Source: CAVZZV01 sp963779845 (GTDB taxonomy: Bacteria; Bacteroidota; Bacteroidia; Bacteroidales; GCA-2748055). Taken from it: 64,000 nt of DNA. A program made the position numbers and the translations under genes. The stretch spans positions 434,001 through 498,000 of the forward strand of contig CAVZZV010000005.1 in the NCBI GenBank assembly GCA_963779845.1, given 5' to 3'. The stretch's first letter is position 1; every line of letters begins with the position of its first letter. Below the pieces are notes generated by a model. It saw only the letters and a list, made by a program, of their open reading frames with translations, had not been told where the DNA came from and did no database searches. Below, one piece after another: positions 25,970 through 34,429 of the stretch.

Positions 25970-26503
25970 TTAGGTCAGAAAATATAACTGTGGTTTAGTA
26001 CCTGCCTCCGGAGCCAGTACTTTCCACTTGCGATCTTTCAGTGCTTTTGAAACATCACTGTTTGGATCATCCAGGTCGCCAAAATAAAGACAATGCGTTG
26101 GACAAACATCAACACATGCCGTATTTTGTCCTTTTACCACCCGATGCATACAGAAGGTGCATTTATCGACATATCCGTCAGGGTGCGGGTAACGGGCATC
26201 GTAGGGACAGGATTGGATACAGGCACCGCAGCCAATACATTTGTTGTGGGTGACTAAAACAGCTCCCCCTTCCAATATGTGACTGGCACCGGTTGGGCAG
26301 CAACGCACGCAGGGGGCATTTTCACAGTGATTGCACCGTTCGGATCTGAACTCCAGGTCCAGACTGGGGTAGGTTCCGGCGACACTCTCCACAACCCAGT
26401 CGCGGCAATACCCGTGCGGAACATTATTCTCTGTCTGACAGGCTACAACACAGTCGCTACATCCGACACATTTTTTTGTGTCAATTGCCATTGCAAATCT
26501 CAT
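25970..26503 (-). CDS. psrB: 4Fe-4S ferredoxin-type subunit of Psr/Phs-like complex
   Basis: A 177-residue electron-transfer subunit with four cysteine clusters: CVGCSDCVVACQ, CNHCENAPCVRCCP, CIGCGACIQSCPYDARY and CTFCMHR...ACVDVCP. This is the usual four [4Fe-4S] arrangement of PsrB/PhsB/DmsB proteins. There is no signal peptide, so export would occur with the Tat-dependent A subunit. Its start overlaps the stop of psrA by four bases (ATGA), a sign of coupled translation. Confidence 0.92.
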   Translation of the reverse strand: MRFAMAIDTKKCVGCSDCVVACQTENNVPHGYCRDWVVESVAGTYPSLDLEFRSERCNHCENAPCVRCCPTGASHILEGGAVLVTHNKCIGCGACIQSCPYDARYPHPDGYVDKCTFCMHRVVKGQNTACVDVCPTHCLYFGDLDDPNSDVSKALKDRKWKVLAPEAGTKPQLYFLT

Positions 26504-28755
26504 GCTTTAACCTCCTCTTTATTAATTGCAGGATCTTCTTTCAAGAAAGTAATAAAGTTTCCTCTCATGCCGGCTCCCCCCATGACAGGGTCAACAGCCA
26601 CATGAGTAATCATCTCTTCATCGCTTGCCCCATGGCCATAGGCCCGCGACAACTTTTTATCGGATTGGCCGAAACCATGAACCATATAAACCGAATCCCA
26701 ACGGATCCTTTCTGTGACACGAACAGCTACAGGGAATGAGGTAACGGCCCCATCCTGATTTTTCAACCATACTTTTTGATCTTTCTTTAATTCCCATAAA
26801 TGAGCTACTTTGGGATTCACCCATACACTGTTTTCGCTCATCAGGTCCCACAGGTTATGATTGTTGGATGTGCGACTAAAGGTATGCATGGGGGCGCGTC
26901 CATAAATGAGCCTGTAGAAATTCTGGGGAGGTTCGGGGTGTGGTGTGTAGACGGGAAGAGGATCAAACCCCTTATCAGCGAAATCGATGGAATACAACTC
27001 AATTTTGCCGGTATTTGTATTAAATGTAAAATCTTCGTTTTCAGCTAAATAAAGTGGGCCACTTTTTCTTGGAAATGATTTAACCCCGATTTTTTTCATC
27101 TCTTCAAGTGATGTTCCTAACTCTTTTAATTGCCAGTCAATGACTTCAGAATAATCATTATAATTGAAATAGTCATGAAGACCCAGCCGTTCCCCGATTT
27201 GTTTGGTAATCCACCATGCCGGTTTTGAATTGTATTTGGGTTCAACGGCAGGCATTCGAAGCGCAATATTCGGGATCCGGTTTTGAGCCGCCCGAAGTAG
27301 ATCATATCTTTCGAGATAGGTGGCTTCCGGTAACACGACATCGGCATATCCGGTTACTTCCATAGGCATGGTATCTATAACGGCAATAAATTCGACCGCA
27401 TCAGAAGCTTCCTTAAACAATTTTTTATTGGGCATGGAGAGAGGCAGATTTGTTCCGCCCACCAGCCATGCTTTTATCTGGTGCTTGTAATTCAACCGTG
27501 GAATGGAGGCGTTTAACAGTTCAGTGGTAATTCCCATAGTAGCCAAAGGGAATTTACCCTCATTAATATCTTTCCAGGTCCATTGCGGTTCAGGAAATTC
27601 CGGTTGCGGAAATTTTGGCAGACTGACAGCTTCGGCAAGGTACAAACTCCCTCTTTTTCCCCATGCACCCAACAGGGCGGATAGGATAGCCATTGCCCTT
27701 TCCCTTTGGGTATCATCGCCATACCAAACGGTATGCCGTCCGGGATGAATAACAACGGCCGGTGCTGCTCCCGCCATAGCCCGCGCGGTTTTACGAATCA
27801 CATCCGGCTCAATGTCGGTAATGCCAAATGCCCACTCGGGGGTCATATCCTTAACATGCTTTTTGAGGAGATCAAAGCCAAAGGTGTATTTCTCTACAAA
27901 ATCCCTGTTGTATAAATTATCATAAATCAACACATGGATCCATGCCATAAGCAACGCAATATCGGTGGATGGTTTTATCGGCAACCAGAAGGTGGAATGT
28001 CCGGCTGCTGTAGAAAACCGTGGATCAACCGTTATAATGGTTGCTTTATTATCGATCGCCGCCGCCATTTCCTGAACCTGGGTATTGTGCATGTTTTCCC
28101 CAATGTGGGACCCAATTAACACCAAACACCGGGTGTCCCGAATATCAGTATTTTCAGGGGAACCAATGAAAGCGCCAAAGGTGGAAAAATAAGCCGTGGA
28201 ACGTGGGCCCCGGCAATTGGCATAAGCCGGTTCGGCATGGCTTTCCGAACCATAGGCGCGTAGTAGATGCTCCAGGTGAGCTCCGGGACTTCCGTGGTGA
28301 AAAAGGCCAAATGCTTCAGGCCCGTACTTTTCTTTCACCTCTTTCATCTTATTGGCTACTTTATCAAGCGCTTCTTCCCAGGAGGCCTCCCTGAAAAATT
28401 GAGAGCCATCTTTCCTTGTTTCCCTGATTAAGGGTGTTTTCAGCCTGTCTTCATCATAGTACATACCCACTCCGCCGGTACCCCGGGGACATAACCGGCC
28501 ATTACTGTGAGGATCGTTCTTATTTCCTACTATTTTCCGGATACGGCCACTTTTATCTACATAGGTCCAACCGGCACATTTCCAGAAACATACTTCGCAA
28601 TAAGTGGCAAATGGGGTCAGATCTTCATCGCTTACCAAATCTCCCGCTTTGGAATCGAACCACTTATACATACCTGCACCAAAGGCACTCAGTCCAATGG
28701 CTGTCGCTCCGGTACCGATAGTTGAAATTTTGAGGAATTCACGTCTTGTTTTCAT
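26500..28755 (-). CDS. psrA: molybdopterin oxidoreductase catalytic subunit (polysulfide/thiosulfate reductase-like)
   Basis: A 751-residue Mo-bis-MGD enzyme. It has a Tat signal (MKTRREFLKIS, then a hydrophobic stretch) and an N-terminal [4Fe-4S] site, CEVCFWKCAG...LCPRG. A cysteine in YANCRGPRS (about residue 180) is in the position of the metal ligand. Further MGD-binding segments follow (LVLIGSHIGENMHN, IHPGRHTVWYGDD, VVLPEATYLERYD). The best family match is PsrA/PhsA/arsenate-reductase-type enzymes that act in the periplasm; the exact substrate cannot be decided, but YeeE/YedE and rhodanese-like neighbours point to a sulfur compound. First gene of the operon; a conserved promoter lies 40 bases upstream. 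Confidence 0.9.
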   Translation of the reverse strand: MKTRREFLKISTIGTGATAIGLSAFGAGMYKWFDSKAGDLVSDEDLTPFATYCEVCFWKCAGWTYVDKSGRIRKIVGNKNDPHSNGRLCPRGTGGVGMYYDEDRLKTPLIRETRKDGSQFFREASWEEALDKVANKMKEVKEKYGPEAFGLFHHGSPGAHLEHLLRAYGSESHAEPAYANCRGPRSTAYFSTFGAFIGSPENTDIRDTRCLVLIGSHIGENMHNTQVQEMAAAIDNKATIITVDPRFSTAAGHSTFWLPIKPSTDIALLMAWIHVLIYDNLYNRDFVEKYTFGFDLLKKHVKDMTPEWAFGITDIEPDVIRKTARAMAGAAPAVVIHPGRHTVWYGDDTQRERAMAILSALLGAWGKRGSLYLAEAVSLPKFPQPEFPEPQWTWKDINEGKFPLATMGITTELLNASIPRLNYKHQIKAWLVGGTNLPLSMPNKKLFKEASDAVEFIAVIDTMPMEVTGYADVVLPEATYLERYDLLRAAQNRIPNIALRMPAVEPKYNSKPAWWITKQIGERLGLHDYFNYNDYSEVIDWQLKELGTSLEEMKKIGVKSFPRKSGPLYLAENEDFTFNTNTGKIELYSIDFADKGFDPLPVYTPHPEPPQNFYRLIYGRAPMHTFSRTSNNHNLWDLMSENSVWVNPKVAHLWELKKDQKVWLKNQDGAVTSFPVAVRVTERIRWDSVYMVHGFGQSDKKLSRAYGHGASDEEMITHVAVDPVMGGAGMRGNFITFLKEDPAINKEEVKA

Positions 28756-28772
28756 TCAGGACTTGTTTATTT

Positions 28773-28900
28773 TGTCTGCTAAATAAATAACACTCTACAA
28801 ATCTATAAAAAATTTACTTCGTCAGTAGATGCCTTCCGGATCGTTTGAGATAAAATAAAAGGAATCCTGCTATTTATAAATAATGTTATAGATATCTACA
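28773..28900 (-). promoter_or_regulatory. promoter region of the psr operon (copy A of duplicated element)
   Basis: On the minus strand there is a Bacteroidota -7 box TAGATTTG (28798-28805), about 43 bases before the psrA start. Three blocks, CTACAAATCTATAAAAAA (28795-28812), AAAATAAAAGGAATCC (28852-28867) and GTTATAGATATCT (28885-28897), recur in the same order and spacing upstream of the gene at 29033-30961. Confidence 0.75.
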
Positions 28901-29032
28901 TTGTTACATATGAGTGTATTAGGTTATAGGTCCTTGATCTCAATAACCCTCTAAAAAAGATATCCCCTACCCTAATTTAAAAGGGTTATAAATAGCGGGT
29001 TAGGGCTTTCCGCGTCCCCGTGGAACTACATT
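28901..29032. other. intergenic region between the psr promoter and the next minus-strand gene
   Basis: About 130 bases that contain the end of the glycosidase-like gene's transcript. TATAGGTCC and a weak inverted TAACCCTCTA...TTAGGGT are present, but no convincing terminator or gene. Confidence 0.3.
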
Positions 29033-30961
29033 TTAGTTCTCTACGAATAAGCGTTCATGGTCTTCCCAATGGTCCATCATGACCTTGATTTTCATCTTTA
29101 ACTGATCGGTCAAATCGGGTCCCAAAATCCGGATGTCTTCTTCGGCTTTGGTTGGGGCGAGTTGCAACAAAGGCTGGTTGGTTGATTGTAACAAGTCGAG
29201 CAGAATGGCACAATTGTCTATCTCTTGCCTGGCAAACCCCATCAGCCGGACCCGTTCGGGAATATCCCGGTAATGCCAAAGTTCTTCCATGGGCCGGTGT
29301 TTCAGATTCCACGATTTACTCACGTTCAGGAAATACTGATAGCCGATCGCGTTTAGACAATTGTTGACCACGCATTCAAATGCTTGCAGGCGCTTGTCGA
29401 GCAACCCGGTTCCACCCTCGGAGGATTCGGTTTCGGCTTTAGCCATATATTTGAGATTTTCCCTCGCATCATGGATATAGCCCAGGAGTAGTTTTAAAAT
29501 ACGGTCGTTAAGAAAATATCCACCATACCCTTCAAAGAAATAGGTGGACTGGATTTCGTTCAACGAGTTTGCCCGTTCTTCCGAACGGGCCTGAAACAAA
29601 AATGGGCGATAATACTCCTTTTCCTGTGGCTTAAGTTCTTCAGGAAAAGGCACAAAAGGTCTTGTCAACCAACGTTGATGTACAGATCCGACGTAAAACC
29701 AGTAACCGCCTTCAAAATATAATCTTGAATGTTTATAGACTTCATCCAGACTTCTCCACGTATCCAGTAAGAACTCAGCGTTTTGTTTCCCCACCTGGTT
29801 TTCAGCTATTTCTTTGAGAAGGTTCATTTCCGACAAAAAACCCGTGGTAGGCCGGACCGCGAACCGGTCATAGATATCAAAGTAAAGATCTTTATTGAAA
29901 CGGTCGCCTATCAAAACGAAAAGCCGGGGCGCAGGGTTTTGTGTAGCGGTTTGTAATTCGTGTAAAAATTTTACCGGGAAGGGTATCCCGGCAACAGGGT
30001 AAAAGGGGTTAAAATAATCAAGCAGAAAACCAACGGTGTTTTTGTATTTGGCCGCATCGGGTCCCTCCCGGTTTGCCACGGCCATCCCTTTTTTCAGTTT
30101 GTGCGCAATATATTCAGGATTCGCTTCGCGAACCCATTCGGCATCAATTTCAATATTCCTATTCATTTCCCTGGCCCCTTGCTGGATGGCCTCGAAAAAC
30201 ATCAGGTACCTTTCGTACATAGGTTCGTCCTTATAAAGGGAATTTCCATTGGTGCCGGGGTATAATCCTCCGCTCCAGTCTATGCCCGATCCGGAATCGT
30301 TGGTGTGCAAAGAAATTATTTCGATTTCCGGGCACTTTTTCAACAATATTTTTATAGATTCTTTATAAAGTCCCTGCACTTCCGGGTTTTCAATGGCGGG
30401 CGAAAAACGGGGCACTTTTGAGCGTAAAGGATGTTCTACCTGTGGGCCGCGCCAAAGCGGGTGTTCCTGATAAACCGCTTCGGGCAACATCTGCGGTTCA
30501 AAGGTGATGAATGCGGCTTTAAGTCCTAATTTTCTTAAAACTGTGCAACGCTCCTCCAGAATTTTCATCACCTTTTCGGCATAATCCTGTGGGATATATT
30601 TTTTTAATATCTCCGGCGTGGCAACCTTCAGTACGCCCACATTGGAAATGGCCCATGCCGGGTAGGGATCGTCGGGGGTATCATATTGCCATCGGGCCCA
30701 GGGGAGGTCTTCTGCCGTAACCACGATATGGGTCGCGCCTGATTTTTTTGCCCTTTTCGAAAAATTCTCAAAATGGTCAAGGGTCTCCGAATAACAACCA
30801 AATATGATCTTATCGGGTTGATCATTATTTTCAGCCGCCCCATCCATAGTACGGAAGAAAGCCAAAAAAAGAAGACAAAGAGTGAATAGTCGGACCCAGT
30901 ATATCTCAAAAGCTTTTTGCCGGACAGGAAAAGCAGGAAATTTTAAAAGATAGCGTTTCAT
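29033..30961 (-). CDS. secreted glycosidase-like protein of unknown function
   Basis: A 642-residue protein with an N-terminal hydrophobic signal (WVRLFTLCLLFLAFF). Its first half looks like a TIM barrel of the kind found in alpha-glucuronidase or hexosaminidase-like enzymes (KAAFITFEPQMLPEAVYQ, IISLHTNDSGSGIDWSGG, EIDAEWVREANPEY), and the second half is helical. I cannot place it in a known glycoside hydrolase family or name its catalytic residues. The start at 30961 is chosen because the signal begins there. The surprise is its setting: it lies between the psr operon and the Rieske/cytochrome genes and has a near copy of the psr promoter. Confidence 0.65.
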   Translation of the reverse strand: MKRYLLKFPAFPVRQKAFEIYWVRLFTLCLLFLAFFRTMDGAAENNDQPDKIIFGCYSETLDHFENFSKRAKKSGATHIVVTAEDLPWARWQYDTPDDPYPAWAISNVGVLKVATPEILKKYIPQDYAEKVMKILEERCTVLRKLGLKAAFITFEPQMLPEAVYQEHPLWRGPQVEHPLRSKVPRFSPAIENPEVQGLYKESIKILLKKCPEIEIISLHTNDSGSGIDWSGGLYPGTNGNSLYKDEPMYERYLMFFEAIQQGAREMNRNIEIDAEWVREANPEYIAHKLKKGMAVANREGPDAAKYKNTVGFLLDYFNPFYPVAGIPFPVKFLHELQTATQNPAPRLFVLIGDRFNKDLYFDIYDRFAVRPTTGFLSEMNLLKEIAENQVGKQNAEFLLDTWRSLDEVYKHSRLYFEGGYWFYVGSVHQRWLTRPFVPFPEELKPQEKEYYRPFLFQARSEERANSLNEIQSTYFFEGYGGYFLNDRILKLLLGYIHDARENLKYMAKAETESSEGGTGLLDKRLQAFECVVNNCLNAIGYQYFLNVSKSWNLKHRPMEELWHYRDIPERVRLMGFARQEIDNCAILLDLLQSTNQPLLQLAPTKAEEDIRILGPDLTDQLKMKIKVMMDHWEDHERLFVEN

Positions 30962-31002
30962 GGTCTTTTTCAAGTTTTTAAGGGTTTGGCATGGCGGCTC
31001 GT

Positions 31003-31130
31003 CTTGTCTGCTAACTAAATAACTTTCTACAAATCTATAAAAAAAATCCTCGTCAGCAGATCCCTGCCCGGTCGTTGGAGAAAAATAAAAGGAATCCGAA
31101 AATTTATCAATTACGTTATAGATATCTTCC
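31003..31130 (-). promoter_or_regulatory. promoter region of the glycosidase-like gene (copy B of duplicated element)
   Basis: Contains CTACAAATCTATAAAAAA (31027-31044, with -7 box TAGATTTG on the minus strand at 31030-31037), AAAATAAAAGGAATCC (31082-31097) and GTTATAGATATCT (31115-31127). Spacings between the blocks (55 and 88 bases) are within two bases of those in copy A (57 and 90). It also lies upstream of the divergent Rieske gene. Confidence 0.75.
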
Positions 31131-31261
31131 TTGATAAATAGGAGTTTATAAGGGTGTATACCTATGAGTCCGATGAAACTATGCATTGTTCAGGATATCA
31201 TTTCACTCTTTCCGGAAATTTAAAAGGCATTTTATTATTTTTACCGCAAAATTGCAGCAAA

Positions 31262-31654
31262 ATGGAAAAGGTGGGCAGACGATCTTTCTTTCGTCTGGCA
31301 ATGATAAGTTTAGTGGGTTTGTTTGTTTTTATTTGGGAGATGCTGATCGGTGACCATAGGGAAATGATGAAACAGAAAATCAGCGTTTTACCCTTTAATA
31401 AAAATAAGCTGATCTCCTTCACCGACGATTACCTGATTGTGAATCACAATGAAGAAACCATCGTTTTTTCGGCCCATTGCACCCATTTAGGTTGCATAAT
31501 TAACAAAGTAGAGAATGGCAAACTGGTATGTCCATGTCATGGCTCTGAATATGATCTTGAGGGAAATGTGGTAAAGGGACCTGCCTGGAAAAGCCTTAAA
31601 AGGAACCCTTCTAAAATAACATCAGATGGGACTCATATCGAAATTATCGGTTAA
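31262..31654 (+). CDS. Rieske [2Fe-2S] protein
   Basis: A 130-residue protein with an N-terminal Tat-like signal-anchor (GRRSFFRLAMISLVGLFVF). The Rieske cluster-binding boxes are CTHLGC (about residue 75) and CPCHGSEYD (about 93), with the cysteine pair needed for the disulfide. It would take electrons from quinol at the outer face of the inner membrane. The 3' end overlaps the cytochrome b gene by 29 bases, so the two are made together as a bc-type complex. The ATG at 31262 is chosen as start because the signal begins there. Confidence 0.92.
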   Translation: MEKVGRRSFFRLAMISLVGLFVFIWEMLIGDHREMMKQKISVLPFNKNKLISFTDDYLIVNHNEETIVFSAHCTHLGCIINKVENGKLVCPCHGSEYDLEGNVVKGPAWKSLKRNPSKITSDGTHIEIIG

Positions 31655-34352
31655 CAGGACCGGGAGCCGGGATAAGATGACTTTTGGAACACTGGCATTA
31701 TCCATGTTCTGGATTGTCCTTGTATCGGGTGTACTGCTTGCCATACCCTTTGATGTTAAATTTCCATATTTAAGTATCAGTGGTTTTATCCTGAACAATC
31801 CCTGGGCGTCGCTCATACGGAACCTTCATTTTTGGAGTGCCCAGTTCTTTTTGATTTTCAGCCTGATTCATATTTACGATCATTTTCACTATAAAGAAAG
31901 GATCGGCATGAAGAGAGGGATGGCCTGGCGGTTAAGCGCAGGGGTTTTGATTATTTTTCTGGCTATGATCACGGGGTTTCTGTTAAAAGGTGACGCCGAC
32001 AGCGTTCAGGCTAGGCAAATTCTGGTGACACTGGCCCAACGTATTCCCCTTATCGGGAAGTCACTGGCCTACTCATTACTCGGCGATTCAGGCAGCTTTC
32101 AGCTCATATATGTACACCACATTGCTACCTTTACGATTTTTATTTCCATTATTATGGTAGAACACAGCCGGAAATTCTGGCCCTCTGCCCAGGACTTTCT
32201 CCTTTCTTTTTTTTCCATACTCTTCCTGGGTGGTTTATTGAGTGCCCCACTGCACGATAACTTAAATCCGACCGTGAAAGGTCCCTGGTATTTCGTCGGT
32301 TTTCAGGAAATCCTGCACTGGCTCCGTCATCCTGAATGGTCCTTATTGCTCTTCCTGGCTTTATTCCTATTGATTTACCTTGTCATTGCGGGAAAAGGAA
32401 AAGCTGTTCTTGTGAGCAAAAGAAGCCTGCTGGCTTTTACAGGTTTCTATTTGTTATTGACAGTTCTCGGACTTTTTTTCAGGGGGAAAGATTGGGCTCT
32501 GACCGCTCCGGGCAGCAAAGATTACCGCTATACCGTCCTGCATAATTTCAAGTCCCCGCGGGTCAATTTTTCGCCGGATTTTAGCCTTCAGGAGGCTACT
32601 GGCTCTCCTGTGATCATGGGAAGGAAAGAAAGCTGCCTGGCCTGTCATAAAGAAACAGAGGGATTCACCGATTCTCACAAACCTGAGGCTATCGGATGTT
32701 TTTCCTGTCATGGTGGTAATCCCTTCGCCACCACCAAATCCCAGGCACACCGGCAAATGATTCTTATTCCCGGTAACCTTTCGACTGCCGGGCAAACCTG
32801 TGGGACAAGTCAGTGTCATACTGATATTGCTGAACGGGTTCCCAAGGGACTAATGTCTACCCTCAGTGGAATGATCAGCGTTGACCGGTTCGTCTTCAAC
32901 GAGCAAAGCAATCCCGACATCCTGACCGATGTGCACCATCTGGGGGAATCAGCAGCCGATGTACACCTGAAAAATCTTTGCGTCCGTTGCCATCTGGGAA
33001 ATCCGAAAACTCTCTTCGGACCGATCAAAGAGACAAGCAGGGGGGGAGGATGCCTGGCTTGCCACCTGAATTACAGTCCGGAGGCTGAAAAAGCTGTGGC
33101 CCAAAACTCTGGTACTGTTTTGAATATTCATCCATCGGTGAGTCTAAAGGTGACCGATAGCCATTGTTTCGGTTGTCACAGCCGCTCAGGCCGTATTTCT
33201 ACCAATTACCAGGGGTGGCATGAAACGACACTTGAAGCGGACCAGATGCCCGATAGCCTACACTACAAACTGGTGGAGGGAATCCGCGTATTTACCAGGC
33301 AACCGGAGGATGTTCACCATAAACTGGGAATGGAATGTATCGATTGTCATCATTCCTACGAATTAATGGGCGACGGTAAACTTTATAGCCATGAGGAAGA
33401 TCAGGAGGATGTTCAATGTATAGACTGTCACTTTAAAGGCAAACCATTAACGATTGGCACCTCTGACCTGGATAATGAGTCAGCCATCATCGCCACATTG
33501 CGTTTTGGGAATATTAGCGACAAACAATTTCTGAAAACCCATAAGCAGGGACATGCTTTGATCAATACCTATTTCGAAAATGATTCCGCGATATTCCTTA
33601 CCAAAAACTCAGCGAAAAAGAGGGTTATGAAACCACCGGCCGCTGTTTGTACAGGTAAAAATGCCCATGAGGGGCTGTCATGCTCAAGCTGTCACAGTTC
33701 ATGGGCCCCAACCTGTATTGGCTGTCACAATGCCTATGATCCGAATGTCTCGGGGTACGACATGCTGCGAAACAAAGAAGTGAAGGGAAGCTGGATTGAA
33801 TACACAGGCATTTATTCTGCCAAAGCACCCACCCTTGGGATCCGGACCCATGGAAATCAAAAGGAAGTTATTCCTGTAACTCCCGGTATGGTACTGACTA
33901 TTGATAAAAAATCATTTACCCATACTAAAGAAGATTCCGTTATTTTTCATCGCTTGTTTGCCCCTGTTGCCCCGCATACCACTGCTGCCAGAGGACGGGA
34001 TTGTAAAAGTTGCCATAATAATCCTGTTGCCCTTGGGTATGGTGAAGGAACCTTGCTCTACACCCATGAAAACCGAATTGGGAAATGGACCTTTGAATCG
34101 CTCTACGCTCATGACCAGCACGACGATCTTCCTGCTGATGCCTGGACAGGATTCCTGAAGAACCGGACGGGGGAAGTCTCAACCCGTACTAATATATTTC
34201 CGTTTGACATCCAAGGCCAGCAAAAAATACTGACCGTCGGTGCCTGTTTAACCTGTCACGATGGGCAGTCGGATGTAATGCAGCAATCACTTACGGATTA
34301 TCAGAAAACACTCCGTCGGCGAAGCTCCAGATGCGTACTGCCGGATTGGTAA
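31626..34352 (+). CDS. cytochrome b fused to a 12-heme cytochrome c domain
   Basis: This 908-residue protein begins with a cytochrome b of about 290 residues. It has two helices with paired haem-ligand histidines (LHFWSAQFFLIFSLIHIYDH and YVHHIATFTIFISIIMVEH) and NPTVKGPWYFVGFQEILHW, a variant of the PEWY quinol-site motif, so the b6 and subunit IV parts are joined. From about residue 335 to 890 the chain is periplasmic with eleven CxxCH motifs and one CX4CH (CGTSQCH), so up to twelve c-type haems. Together with the Rieske protein it should oxidise quinol and feed electrons into a periplasmic haem wire. An alternative start is the ATG at 31677. Confidence 0.93.
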   Translation: MGLISKLSVNRTGSRDKMTFGTLALSMFWIVLVSGVLLAIPFDVKFPYLSISGFILNNPWASLIRNLHFWSAQFFLIFSLIHIYDHFHYKERIGMKRGMAWRLSAGVLIIFLAMITGFLLKGDADSVQARQILVTLAQRIPLIGKSLAYSLLGDSGSFQLIYVHHIATFTIFISIIMVEHSRKFWPSAQDFLLSFFSILFLGGLLSAPLHDNLNPTVKGPWYFVGFQEILHWLRHPEWSLLLFLALFLLIYLVIAGKGKAVLVSKRSLLAFTGFYLLLTVLGLFFRGKDWALTAPGSKDYRYTVLHNFKSPRVNFSPDFSLQEATGSPVIMGRKESCLACHKETEGFTDSHKPEAIGCFSCHGGNPFATTKSQAHRQMILIPGNLSTAGQTCGTSQCHTDIAERVPKGLMSTLSGMISVDRFVFNEQSNPDILTDVHHLGESAADVHLKNLCVRCHLGNPKTLFGPIKETSRGGGCLACHLNYSPEAEKAVAQNSGTVLNIHPSVSLKVTDSHCFGCHSRSGRISTNYQGWHETTLEADQMPDSLHYKLVEGIRVFTRQPEDVHHKLGMECIDCHHSYELMGDGKLYSHEEDQEDVQCIDCHFKGKPLTIGTSDLDNESAIIATLRFGNISDKQFLKTHKQGHALINTYFENDSAIFLTKNSAKKRVMKPPAAVCTGKNAHEGLSCSSCHSSWAPTCIGCHNAYDPNVSGYDMLRNKEVKGSWIEYTGIYSAKAPTLGIRTHGNQKEVIPVTPGMVLTIDKKSFTHTKEDSVIFHRLFAPVAPHTTAARGRDCKSCHNNPVALGYGEGTLLYTHENRIGKWTFESLYAHDQHDDLPADAWTGFLKNRTGEVSTRTNIFPFDIQGQQKILTVGACLTCHDGQSDVMQQSLTDYQKTLRRRSSRCVLPDW

Positions 34353-34429
34353 TGGTATACAGAGACTATTTTTTGGGAGCAAGTGGCTCAGAAACTAAAA
34401 CCATAAAAGGTTTAATTAAATAAATAATT

